Origin: JBBPZA01 sp038199375
GTDB taxonomy: Bacteria; Actinomycetota; Thermoleophilia; Solirubrobacterales; Solirubrobacteraceae
Direction: 5' to 3'
Assembly: GCA_038199375.1 (NCBI GenBank)
Contig: JBBPZA010000106.1
Location: 1-55,660 of the forward strand
Length of the DNA stretch: 55,660 nucleotides
Shown here: positions 39,107 through 47,719 of the stretch, in pieces
How positions within the stretch are numbered: position 1 is the first letter of the stretch
Layout of the letters: the number at the start of each line of letters is the position of its first letter
The notes under the pieces: model-generated
Told to the model about the DNA's origin: nothing
Database searches by the model: none
What the model saw: the letters and a program-made list of their open reading frames with translations, nothing else
Program-made: the position numbers and the translations under genes

Positions 39107-40231
39107 ATGAAGGCGGTCAGCCTCTTCACCGGAGCGGGCGGGCTCGATATCGGCTGCGAGCGGGCCGGATTTGTCACGCGCGCAGCCGTCGAGAGCAATC
39201 AAATAGCCCAGCAGACCCTGCTCGCCAACCGCGAGCGATACCTTCCCGGGCTCACCGAGCGCGCCCTCTTCTCTGACATCGTCACGCTCGAACACGACCA
39301 GCTTCTCTCCGCCGCTGGGCTCGAGCGGGGCGAGGCAGACCTCGTCTATGGAGGGCCCCCCTGCACGCCGTTCTCGAAGTCCGGCTACTGGCTCGCCTAC
39401 AAGCGGGCTGGCGCGGACCCCAAGGCCTCGCTACTCGACAACTACGTCGCGACGCTCCGCGCCACTCGCCCGAGAGCCTTCTTGATGGAGAACGTCTACG
39501 GCCTCGCATACCGGAATCACAACCGCCCGATCCTTCAGCGCTTCATCGATGGGGTGCGTGGGGCGGGCTACTCGTTCGATCACAAGGTGATCCTTGCCGC
39601 TGATCACGGCGTGCCCCAGATCCGCCAACGGCTCTTCTGCGTCGGCGTTCGATGCGACCTACTCGATCGGCCAACCGAGCTATGGCGATTCGAGTGGCCC
39701 GAGGAGACCCACGGGGGCCCCCACGAGCGCCGCGTCGAATGGGACGGGGCGCTCCTTCCGCACGTCAGCGCCCGTGAGGCGCTTGCCGACCTCTCAGACG
39801 AGCAGAACCCACTCGAGCCCGAGGAGCTGGTCGATGGCACCTACGCGGAAGCGCTCCGTGAGGTTCCGCCGGGCGACAACTACCTCTACCTGACCGCCAA
39901 GCGCGGCCACCCCCGGCCGCAGTTCGAGTGGCGAAGCCGCTACTGGAGCTTCCTCCTCAAGCTGCACCCCGACCGACCCTCCCCGACGATCCAGGGCCAG
40001 CCCGGGCCGTGGGTCGGCCCTTTCCACTGGAAGGACCGCCGCCTGCGCGACGCAGAGCTGAGGCGGCTCATGACCTTCCCCGACGACTACGTCGTCTGCG
40101 GGAGCCGACGCGACCAGCAGCTCCAGCTCGGCAACGCCGTCCCGCCACTGCTTGCCCAGCGAGTCGCCGAAAAGCTCGCCGCCGAGCTCGAGCGCCTTGG
40201 CGCCAGGAAGCCCTTGCCGCTTGCGGCGTAG
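39107..40231 (+). CDS. DNA (cytosine-5) methyltransferase
   Basis: 374 residues from ATG 39107 (MKAVSLFTGAGGLDIG, motif I); an in-frame ATG at 39062 is possible but adds residues outside the family. Motif IV is YGGPPCTPFSKSG with nucleophile Cys86, motif VI is FLMENVYGL, motif VIII is QIRQRLF, and motif X includes LGNAVPPLLAQ. The variable region between VIII and IX sets the target. It methylates C at carbon 5 in a short site. It faces a vsr gene and an endonuclease gene, so it is probably the protective half of a type II system. A role with the helicase operon (as in cytosine-methylase-bearing Druantia II or DISARM) is less likely but open. Confidence 0.94.
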   Translation: MKAVSLFTGAGGLDIGCERAGFVTRAAVESNQIAQQTLLANRERYLPGLTERALFSDIVTLEHDQLLSAAGLERGEADLVYGGPPCTPFSKSGYWLAYKRAGADPKASLLDNYVATLRATRPRAFLMENVYGLAYRNHNRPILQRFIDGVRGAGYSFDHKVILAADHGVPQIRQRLFCVGVRCDLLDRPTELWRFEWPEETHGGPHERRVEWDGALLPHVSAREALADLSDEQNPLEPEELVDGTYAEALREVPPGDNYLYLTAKRGHPRPQFEWRSRYWSFLLKLHPDRPSPTIQGQPGPWVGPFHWKDRRLRDAELRRLMTFPDDYVVCGSRRDQQLQLGNAVPPLLAQRVAEKLAAELERLGARKPLPLAA

Positions 40232-40240
40232 GGCCGCACG

Positions 40241-40675
40241 TCACCGACCAGGCAGCTTTTCCAGGGTGGCCGCGACGCGATCGGCTATCTCAGGCGCCGG
40301 CTCGTGCTCCCACGCCCTTAGGATCCGCCACCCCGCAGCCGTGAGCGCCTCGTCGACAGCACGATCCCGGGCGACGTTGCGCTCGAGCTTCGGCCGCCAG
40401 TACTCGGTGTTCGCGCGCGGCTGGTTGCCGTGGATCGGGCATGCGTGCCAGAAGCAGCCGTCGACGAACACCGCAAGCCGGGCGGGTGTGAACACGATGT
40501 CGGGTCGCACCACCCGGCCAGGCGTGCGAAGCGGCATGTCCTTTCGGAAGCGAAGCCCGCGGCGGTGAAGCTCGGAGCGAAGCGCAACCTCCGGCCCCGT
40601 GTCGCGCCGCGGGTTGCGCCGCATCCGTGCGCTCACCTCAGCGCTTGTCGGGTGCGGGTAGGGAAGCGGCGCCAT
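40241..40675 (-). CDS. vsr: Very-short-patch mismatch endonuclease
   Basis: 144 residues from ATG 40675. Vsr motifs: MRRNPRRDTGPEVALRSELHRRGLRFRKD (cited in part), RPDIVFTPARLAVFVDGCFWHACP and a C-terminal GWRILRAWEHE. It nicks next to T:G mismatches arising when 5-methylcytosine deaminates, protecting methylated sites from mutation. It is convergent with the methyltransferase gene (9 bases apart), which is the usual partnership. Some Vsr-like proteins act as strand-cutting restriction enzymes. Confidence 0.93.
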   Translation of the reverse strand: MAPLPYPHPTSAEVSARMRRNPRRDTGPEVALRSELHRRGLRFRKDMPLRTPGRVVRPDIVFTPARLAVFVDGCFWHACPIHGNQPRANTEYWRPKLERNVARDRAVDEALTAAGWRILRAWEHEPAPEIADRVAATLEKLPGR

Positions 40676-40716
40676 CTGCCGGCGGACCCTACGCGAGAAG
40701 GCTGCGGGCGCCTGCC

Positions 40717-41898
40717 TCACGCATCGAGCGCCTCGGCGAGTGTGGGACCCCACGACTCGTCGATCCGCTGGATCGCTGCGATCCGATCTGGATAGGTGGC
40801 GTCGCGCTCGAGGAGATCCGAGCGCTTGTAACGGAACGCCCACTGCCGCCAAGGCCCGTACATGCAGGCCGCGACGACATCGAACTGCCGGGGGTCGTAC
40901 AAGCGGCTCTTCGGATCACCCTTCGAGGCTCGCGTCTTCTGCGTCTCGACCTTCGGCGTGCCATCGGCGTAGGTCGTGGGGGAGGCGTTCTTGCACTCGA
41001 CCGTAAGGCGTCCGCGGCGCGAGCGAAGCTTGACGAAGAAGTCGGGTGGCCCCTCCTGCATTCCAAGCTCGACCGCCACCACTTTTGCGTCGGTTTCGAG
41101 CACCCTGTGGAGGTGGCGTTCTGCGACTCCGCCGCGCACTGCCATCCCGAGTCGTGGCCGCTCGCGGATGATGTCGAGAATCTCCTGTCCAGGCAGGTCG
41201 AACTCGCGTTCCAGAGCGTGGAGACCGGTAGGTCTCTCCGGCCGGGCGGCGCCCTCCGCGGCCGTGAACCGAAGCGACGGGTCGAGCCGAAGCGCCTGCG
41301 CGTCGCGCTCGAACCGCAGAAAGTCGAGAAGCCGCTCGGGCGCAAAGGCGACCACGGTCTCCACCCCCAGCTCGGTCCGCGGGCTGGGAAAGCGGACGCC
41401 CGAGATGTTGTCGCGGTCCCAAACGTGCCAGCCAGAGCGCCTCGCTTTCGCGATGTCGCCTTCCTTGAAGAAGACGGAGATGCCGATTGGAAGGGGGTTA
41501 TAGACCAACGGGTCGAGCGCGATCAGCAGATCGGCCTCGAGGTGGGCCCCAAGCACCAAGGTGACGTCGACGCCGAGCGGATCGAACCCCACGGGGTGCT
41601 GCGCCGCCCTCCATGCCGGGTCGTTGACATCGCCGTAGCGGACTTGCAGTCGATGCTCGTCCTGCGGGCGGTTTCGGGTCTCACGACGGTTGGCCAGGAA
41701 GGCGTAGGCGCAGACGCCGATGCGCTCTCCGCCCTCCGCCTCGACGCCAAGGAACAGCGGCGCTTGGCTGGGGCCCGTCGATGAGATCACGCGGCCGCCA
41801 CTTCGCTCCACGGCCTCTTCGACGAAGGCATGGTGCCTGCGCCTCTGGACGCGCTGATAGACGGGCGCGTACGCACGTCCGGATTGCATAGCGCTCAT
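40717..41898 (-). CDS. Type II restriction endonuclease-like PD-(D/E)XK protein
   Basis: 393 residues, no family recognised by name. In the C-terminal third, PPDFFVKLRSRRGRLTVECKN has the PD-(D/E)XK arrangement (Asp286, Glu301, Lys303). The surrounding text (KVETQKTRASKGDPKSRLYD, FDVVAACMYGPW, FRYKRSDLL) is like that of type II enzymes that bind DNA as dimers. It is followed by vsr 41 bases downstream and faces the C5 methyltransferase, so a three-gene restriction-modification-repair unit is likely. The N-terminal 250 residues may recognise the target. Confidence 0.7.
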   Translation of the reverse strand: MSAMQSGRAYAPVYQRVQRRRHHAFVEEAVERSGGRVISSTGPSQAPLFLGVEAEGGERIGVCAYAFLANRRETRNRPQDEHRLQVRYGDVNDPAWRAAQHPVGFDPLGVDVTLVLGAHLEADLLIALDPLVYNPLPIGISVFFKEGDIAKARRSGWHVWDRDNISGVRFPSPRTELGVETVVAFAPERLLDFLRFERDAQALRLDPSLRFTAAEGAARPERPTGLHALEREFDLPGQEILDIIRERPRLGMAVRGGVAERHLHRVLETDAKVVAVELGMQEGPPDFFVKLRSRRGRLTVECKNASPTTYADGTPKVETQKTRASKGDPKSRLYDPRQFDVVAACMYGPWRQWAFRYKRSDLLERDATYPDRIAAIQRIDESWGPTLAEALDA

Positions 41899-42080
41899 AG
41901 AGGTGGTCTATCGCAAGAGCGGTCGGCATGAGCAACCGAGCTACGGAGGGTGGAGGCACGACGCAGGAGACAGCGCTCGCCGCTGGCCGACCACGGTCGT
42001 AATCCAGTGGTTCGGGGGGCGCTATGGCAAGACGACCGTGTCTTCGAGCCCGGCCACCCCGGCTACCTCCTCTATGCCGA

Positions 42081-42380
42081 AACAAGTGGCCAAAGGCCGC
42101 GCAGAAGCTGGTCAAGGGTCGCGAGGCGCTGCTGGCATTCTATGACTTCCCTACCGAGCACTCGCGCCACCTGCGGACCACGAACCCGACCGGGAGCAGG
42201 TTCGCGACGGTCATCCAGCTGGACTCCCGGGTGACCAAGGGTGCCGGCTCGAACGCCGCCGCACTGAGCGGGCTATCAAAGGTCGTTACGAGGACAGGAC
42301 GTGGCCTTCGTCTAGAGCTGGTGCGGAACCCGGGTGAGGCGGCGGCGCTTCGCGCTCCGCGCCCGCTGACCTTCTCCTAA
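42081..42380 (+). pseudogene. IS256-family transposase fragment
   Basis: The frame reads KWPKAAQKLVKGREALLAFYDFPTEH and HLRTTNP, ATVIQLDSRVTKGAGSNAAALSGL, which follows the C-terminal part of IS256 (mutator) transposases closely, but the usual ESTFATVRLRT segment is altered. The rest of the transposase is missing. It is a decayed relic. The whole 547-base gap 41899-42445 holds nothing else convincing; a 6-bp-stem hairpin at 42380-42402 may be part of the old element or a terminator. Confidence 0.7.
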
Positions 42381-42445
42381 CGCGGTTCGCACGGTTCCGC
42401 GTGAGTAGCCGGTGCCGTGGCCTTTATCACTGGTGGGGGTCGGGC

Positions 42446-45400
42446 TCAGCCATCGAGCCAGACGACGATCCGCTCGGGCCAGCGCCGGGCTGTATGAAGG
42501 TCGAACATACCGACCGTGCGCCCGCCGTCGATCGCTCGGATCGCGGCAAGTTGCTCGGGGACCCACCTACCGTCCTCGACAGGCCAGAGGGGGTGGCCAA
42601 GCACCGCTGTGCGCCCCGAGCATTCGTCGCGGACAGCAACGAGCGGGCCTGCCGGCTCGACGGCGAGCTCGAAGGCGCGAGCGAGCCCGTTGGCGATCAC
42701 ATCCTGCTCCGCCATCCAGCGCTCGTTGTCGACCGGTCGCCGGGCGGCGGCCTCGGCGAGGTCGAGTCCGAGCCGCCAGTCGAGCACGGCGTGCAGCATA
42801 CGGTTGTCATAGCTACGCAGGCAGTCAGGACAGGCGCTGTCGCAGCGGGATCGGTGCGCCTGCCCGGCGAGGCGCGAGCCGATCTCGTCGACGATGCGGT
42901 CGAGGACGCGCTTGAGGCGCGTAGGCTCGCCGAGCTGGCGGGAGTATCCCGCGCCGTTCTCGAGCCGGTCGGCGATGAAGATCCGCCTGGTGACAACCGT
43001 CCCGACGCGGCAGGGCTGCAGCCCGATGTCGAGTTCGCGTGGGTCGATGTCGAGTTCGAGGGCGCTGGACATGCGCAGCAGCTGGGCGAACGACCACAGT
43101 GCGGCGATCGATGCGGGGCGATGCGGGCCAACGGGTAGCGCGCCATCGGCTGGGCCGAGTTCGAGGTGCGAGGGCTCGAGCACAAGGACGTCGGTCGGTC
43201 TGACCGAGCCGATCGCGCCAATGCGGTCGGGCGGGCGGTCGAAGAGCTCGGTGGGCAGGGCGATCGGGTCTGTGTAGAGGTCCCCGCTGGCGACGACGAC
43301 AGTGCGCTCGTGGTCGTGCAACTCAAACCACTGGCCGCGGTTGTCATTGACGACGTAGACGGGGCATTCGGGCCGTCGGTAGACACTGAGCCCACGCACG
43401 ACCTCGGCGGGCTCGTCGCCGGCCACCCATGCGAGCTGTGGGGTGCCACCGGCGGGGCCGCGCTCGGCTTGGTCGTCAAAGTCACGGGCTCGGAAGTCGG
43501 TTCGAAACCCGGCGGGCTGGTAGAGGTCGAACAGCAGCAGCTGCCCGTCACAGACGTGGCAGTGCGCATCATCGGGCGGGCCGTCTAGTGCGATGGCGCC
43601 ACAGTCGGCGCAACGCAGAAGCTGCGTCGGCTCCCCGAGGGGGTCGACCGCGAAGGTGCCGCGCGCATTGACCTCGTAGGCGGCGAAGCCTACGCAAACG
43701 TGGATCCGTTTGTCCTTGGTGATCTCGGCGCCTGGCGCAAAGCTCGAGATAGCCATGTCGAGGGGACGGTCGCTCACGATCGCGCCGGCGTCGTCGATCC
43801 CCTGCGGCCTGCGCTGATAGAGCGGGCGTACACGAGTCGGGAAACCGAACATTGGCAGGACGCCGGCGTTGGCGAGGCGCTCGCTGAGCTCTGGCTGCGC
43901 GAAGTGGCGGCTAGCGGCCGCGCGGTCGATCGCGTCGACGAGATCCTCGCGCAGCCAGCGTGACAGTTCCTGTGCTGCCGTCCGGTCGATGGGAGTGTGC
44001 ACGACTAAGCCGTAGACGATCTCTTCGATGTCGTCGCGGTTGCGCAGCGAGCTCCGGACGTCCTCGCGGCGCTCTGGCCAGGTCTCGACTCGTCCGAAGC
44101 GGCCGTGCGTGGTGCGCGTCGGCTCGGGTACGAGGTCTCCCGGGAGCTCGCCGAACGTGCGCCGTAACGCTTCGGCGGTTGCGACACGTCTAACCAGCTC
44201 AATGCGTCCGAGGTCGAGGGTGGGCTGCGGTGGCGGGTCGCCAGTGATGCGCTCCGGCTCGTTGAAGAAGAAGTCGTCGTGCGTCCTGTCGCGGCAGACG
44301 GTGACGCTGAACGACCAGGGCTGGTTCTGGCGTCCGGCGCGACCCACGCGCTGCTGGTAGTTGAAGCGTTGTGGCGGCATGTTGGCCATGACGACGGCTC
44401 GCAGCGACCCGATGTCGACGCCGACCTCCATCGTGGTCGTGACGCTCAGGACGTCGATTGAGCTGGTCAGCTCGTTCTCTAGCGGGCGCTCGAGCAGGGC
44501 ACCCTTGAACTGCCGCTGGCGGCGACGCTGCTCGGAGACGGGCTTGGTCTGGCCGGTGAGCTCCTCGACGCGCATGCGCCGTGGCGGCTCGGTGGCGAGC
44601 CATGCGTAGTAGTCGTCAACGTCGTCGTCCAACTCGACCGCGGCAAGCTCAATGCCCTGGCACCATTGCGACGTGCATACGCCGGCCGATGGGTGAAGGT
44701 GGATGGTGCCGCATGCTGTGCAGCGCAGTGGGCGAGGTCTTTCGGCGAGGGCGACGTGCAGGCCGTCGAGCTGCAGCGCCCAGTTTTCGAGCGCGCGCGA
44801 GTCGGAGAGGGCTTGGGCGATCCCGTCGAGCCAGTCGTCCGGGTCGTCTCCGTGGCGTCGAGCGAGCTTCGCGGCGAATGCGCGCATAGCGCGGCCGGGC
44901 GTCGCGCTATGCGCGCCCCAGCCGCCCGGGTAGCGGGCGGCAAGCCCGAGCACGCGCACGGCCGAGCGCAGCACCTCGAGCCGCGTGGTCTCGTCACCAG
45001 CAGGCATGGCGCCGGGCCGTGGCACTCGCGGCTCAAGCCAGCCGAGGCCGATCGATTCGAAGTCGCGGCCGCCCCGGTTGAAGAACGCCTCGGCGAGGTG
45101 CTGGTCGAGCAGCGCGCGGACCTCCTGAGCGCCTGGTCCGCGTACGGTCGCGTCGAGCCGGGTCCATTCCCCGCCGGGCGCCTCGAAGAGCTCCCACCAG
45201 TGGTGGCGCCCAGCGACCGCTTGGCCGCTGGGCTGGGGCCCTGCCGGGTTTACGCCAAGCTCGACGAGGCGGCGCTCGATGCGGGTGGCGATGGCCTCCC
45301 ATGGAAGGCGCCTAGAGCCGCTGCCGTGCGCGTTATCGAAGGCGGCGATGCGTTGGCGCTCTTGCTCGCCGGCGGCTCCGCGCCGGTCGAGTACGAGCGC

Positions 45401-47719
45401 GACCCACAGGTCGGGGTCGTCGGCCTTGAGGCCGTCCACGGTTCGGCGCTCGTCGTCGCTCAGTGGCTCCTCCGCTGCGGCGCGGCGCAGCAGCCCGAGC
45501 GGCGAGTCGGTGCGCTCTAGCTCCCCGGTCGCGAGCTGACGGACGAGGTCGCGGAAGTGGTTGAGCTCGACGCCGGCCGCCGTACTGGCGGCGTCGTCGC
45601 GGCTGTCGGTAAAGACGATTGTGCGTCCTTCACCGGGCGTCGCCCCGATCGAGCGCACGACACGATCGAGCACGATCTGGCTAACGCGGGCGGCGCCGGT
45701 GGTGTGTCCGCGGATTGGCGATCGTACGACCCCTCGGTAGAAGAGGCTGAGCTGCCGGTTTGAGCCGCTTGCTCCACAGCGCGGGCAGCGGCCGGGCAGC
45801 GCGGGCACGCGAGCGCCCTCGACTCGCGGCGCTAGGAGCATCGTGCCGGTGGCCTCGTCACGCTCAGCGCGGGCGAGTATCCCGGTTCGCGGGTCGAGCA
45901 CGGCTGGGGCGAAGCGGAAGCGATGCTCGCCGTGGCGCCAGTCGGCGTCGGGCGGGCATGGAGCGGGCCAGTACCACATGTACTGCTCGCCCCACGCCCG
46001 CGCGAAGACGGGGCGCTCGGCGGCGCGCGGCGAGGAGGGAAGCGCACTGAGGTACCACTCGGCTACCTCGGGCGACTCATCATCGGGCTGGAGCGCGAAG
46101 CCGCCCAGCGAGACGTCACCGCATTGGTAGCAGTACAGCAGCTCCAAGACCCGAGATCCACACCCGCAGCGCGCGACAGCGTTGGAGTGCAGCCGGCCGG
46201 TCGCGCGCGGGCGGTCGTCCGGGCCGCGGGCCGGAATCTGGTCGCATGCAGGATTGGAGCATGCCCAGACTCCGCGGATCATGCGGATGAAGTGGTGGGC
46301 CCGGAACGGGATCGCGCCCGCGTCTGGTTGCGCGCGCGCAATGGCGTCGACGAGAGGCCCCTCGAGGGATGCGCCGTCCGCGAGGCGGGAGGCGACGGTT
46401 GAGAGGCGCGTCGCGCGGATCTGGCCACGCTCGTCGCGGCAAGCTGCTGCAGCGAGTTCGTCGACCGCGACACTGGCGGGCTCGTCGCGCAGCCGCTCCT
46501 GCTCCTGTGGCAAGAGCGCGCGCAATGGAGGAACTTCGCGTGCCCGGCCTGGCGTGATGTGAAAGGTCTCGCCCGGAACGCCGAAGAACTGCTCAAGGAA
46601 GTCGCGCCCTTGGTGAGCGTTGAGGGAGGCGCTGGTGGCGAGGCAGCGCAGCTGCGGCGAATCGGCCTCCAGACCCAGGCGCCGCAGCAGGCTACGCACG
46701 ACTAGGGCTACCTCGCTGCCCTGCGTGCCGCGGTAGGTGTGCAGCTCGTCGACGACGAGGGTGAGCGTGTGCGCGGGGTGCGCGGCGAGCCACTGGGCAG
46801 TGCGCTCCAGCATCGGCTGCTCGCGCTCGCGCATTAGCACGACGTTGAGCATCGAGTAGTTGGTGACGAGGATGTCGGGCGGCGTCACGATCATGTCCCA
46901 GCGCGTTAGCAGCTCGCCTTCGCGAGGGTCGGGGAACTGCGTCATGACCTCCTCGTCGGCCTCGAGCATGCCGTCGCGGTCCGCCTCCATCGCCCGCAGC
47001 TCTCTGGCAACACGCTGGACTGCCTGATGGCTAAGGAGGCCGGGCAGCTCGCCAGCGCCTAGGGTGTCCCCGGTGTAGCGACCGAACGTGATCGGCGGGC
47101 CGCCGCCGCGACGCGGTGCGCGAGCGACGGCGCGGCGTAGGCGGGCGATCTGGTCTTCGACGAGAGCGTTCGTCGGGTATAGGACGACGGCGCGGAGTGC
47201 ATGAGGACGGTCGCCCTGGGGGCGTGCCGGCTGCCATCGCCCCCGGGCTCGCTCATGCCACCAGCGGTTCACCGCTGGCGCGGGCCCGTACCGGCGCGAC
47301 TCGTCGAGCAGACGCGCGAGGACTGGCAACAGGAACGACTCGGTCTTGCCCGACCCGGTCCCCGAGGTGACCACAACGTTGCGCTGCGGGATCGTCTCGG
47401 AGGCAGATCCAACGAGCGCCTCGGCTTGGTGGTGGCGCAGCGCAAAGCTCGGGTCGGCGGCGAAGACGACTGCGGCGAGCTCCTCCGCCACCTCGGGGGA
47501 AAGACCGACCTCGGCGCAGGCCTGCGCGATTGTGGGCCCCGACTCGTAGGGCAGCACGGGCTCGACAAGTGGCTCGGTGAACACGACGCCGTCCTGGACG
47601 AGCAGCGCTCGGCGCTCATCCCGCAGACGCCGGTCGCGCAGCCAATAGGCGGTGTCGTAGTAGCGCAGGTACGCATCGCGGATGGCGTGCTCGAGGGTGA
47701 GCGGGGTGGGGTCAGGCAT
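42446..47719 (-). CDS. druE: Giant DUF1998 helicase, Druantia DruE-like
   Basis: 1757 residues from ATG 47719, which overlaps the upstream stop by 8 bases (GTG/TTG-type starts further up are possible). Superfamily 2 helicase motifs: VVVTSGTGSGKTES (about 118-130), YPTNALVEDQ, VTPPDILVTNYSML, DELH (324-327), ATSAS, and in the second half TTTMEVGVDIGSL and QQRVGRAGR. Several zinc-knuckle pairs (CGCG, CYQCGD, CPRCGASG, CTACG, CADCG) are spread through the middle. The C-terminus has the DUF1998 cysteine cluster CDSACPDCLRSYDNRM. Size and layout fit DruE of Druantia anti-phage systems; a fused DISARM DrmA/DrmB-like helicase is the alternative. Confidence 0.75.
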   Translation of the reverse strand: MPDPTPLTLEHAIRDAYLRYYDTAYWLRDRRLRDERRALLVQDGVVFTEPLVEPVLPYESGPTIAQACAEVGLSPEVAEELAAVVFAADPSFALRHHQAEALVGSASETIPQRNVVVTSGTGSGKTESFLLPVLARLLDESRRYGPAPAVNRWWHERARGRWQPARPQGDRPHALRAVVLYPTNALVEDQIARLRRAVARAPRRGGGPPITFGRYTGDTLGAGELPGLLSHQAVQRVARELRAMEADRDGMLEADEEVMTQFPDPREGELLTRWDMIVTPPDILVTNYSMLNVVLMREREQPMLERTAQWLAAHPAHTLTLVVDELHTYRGTQGSEVALVVRSLLRRLGLEADSPQLRCLATSASLNAHQGRDFLEQFFGVPGETFHITPGRAREVPPLRALLPQEQERLRDEPASVAVDELAAAACRDERGQIRATRLSTVASRLADGASLEGPLVDAIARAQPDAGAIPFRAHHFIRMIRGVWACSNPACDQIPARGPDDRPRATGRLHSNAVARCGCGSRVLELLYCYQCGDVSLGGFALQPDDESPEVAEWYLSALPSSPRAAERPVFARAWGEQYMWYWPAPCPPDADWRHGEHRFRFAPAVLDPRTGILARAERDEATGTMLLAPRVEGARVPALPGRCPRCGASGSNRQLSLFYRGVVRSPIRGHTTGAARVSQIVLDRVVRSIGATPGEGRTIVFTDSRDDAASTAAGVELNHFRDLVRQLATGELERTDSPLGLLRRAAAEEPLSDDERRTVDGLKADDPDLWVALVLDRRGAAGEQERQRIAAFDNAHGSGSRRLPWEAIATRIERRLVELGVNPAGPQPSGQAVAGRHHWWELFEAPGGEWTRLDATVRGPGAQEVRALLDQHLAEAFFNRGGRDFESIGLGWLEPRVPRPGAMPAGDETTRLEVLRSAVRVLGLAARYPGGWGAHSATPGRAMRAFAAKLARRHGDDPDDWLDGIAQALSDSRALENWALQLDGLHVALAERPRPLRCTACGTIHLHPSAGVCTSQWCQGIELAAVELDDDVDDYYAWLATEPPRRMRVEELTGQTKPVSEQRRRQRQFKGALLERPLENELTSSIDVLSVTTTMEVGVDIGSLRAVVMANMPPQRFNYQQRVGRAGRQNQPWSFSVTVCRDRTHDDFFFNEPERITGDPPPQPTLDLGRIELVRRVATAEALRRTFGELPGDLVPEPTRTTHGRFGRVETWPERREDVRSSLRNRDDIEEIVYGLVVHTPIDRTAAQELSRWLREDLVDAIDRAAASRHFAQPELSERLANAGVLPMFGFPTRVRPLYQRRPQGIDDAGAIVSDRPLDMAISSFAPGAEITKDKRIHVCVGFAAYEVNARGTFAVDPLGEPTQLLRCADCGAIALDGPPDDAHCHVCDGQLLLFDLYQPAGFRTDFRARDFDDQAERGPAGGTPQLAWVAGDEPAEVVRGLSVYRRPECPVYVVNDNRGQWFELHDHERTVVVASGDLYTDPIALPTELFDRPPDRIGAIGSVRPTDVLVLEPSHLELGPADGALPVGPHRPASIAALWSFAQLLRMSSALELDIDPRELDIGLQPCRVGTVVTRRIFIADRLENGAGYSRQLGEPTRLKRVLDRIVDEIGSRLAGQAHRSRCDSACPDCLRSYDNRMLHAVLDWRLGLDLAEAAARRPVDNERWMAEQDVIANGLARAFELAVEPAGPLVAVRDECSGRTAVLGHPLWPVEDGRWVPEQLAAIRAIDGGRTVGMFDLHTARRWPERIVVWLDG

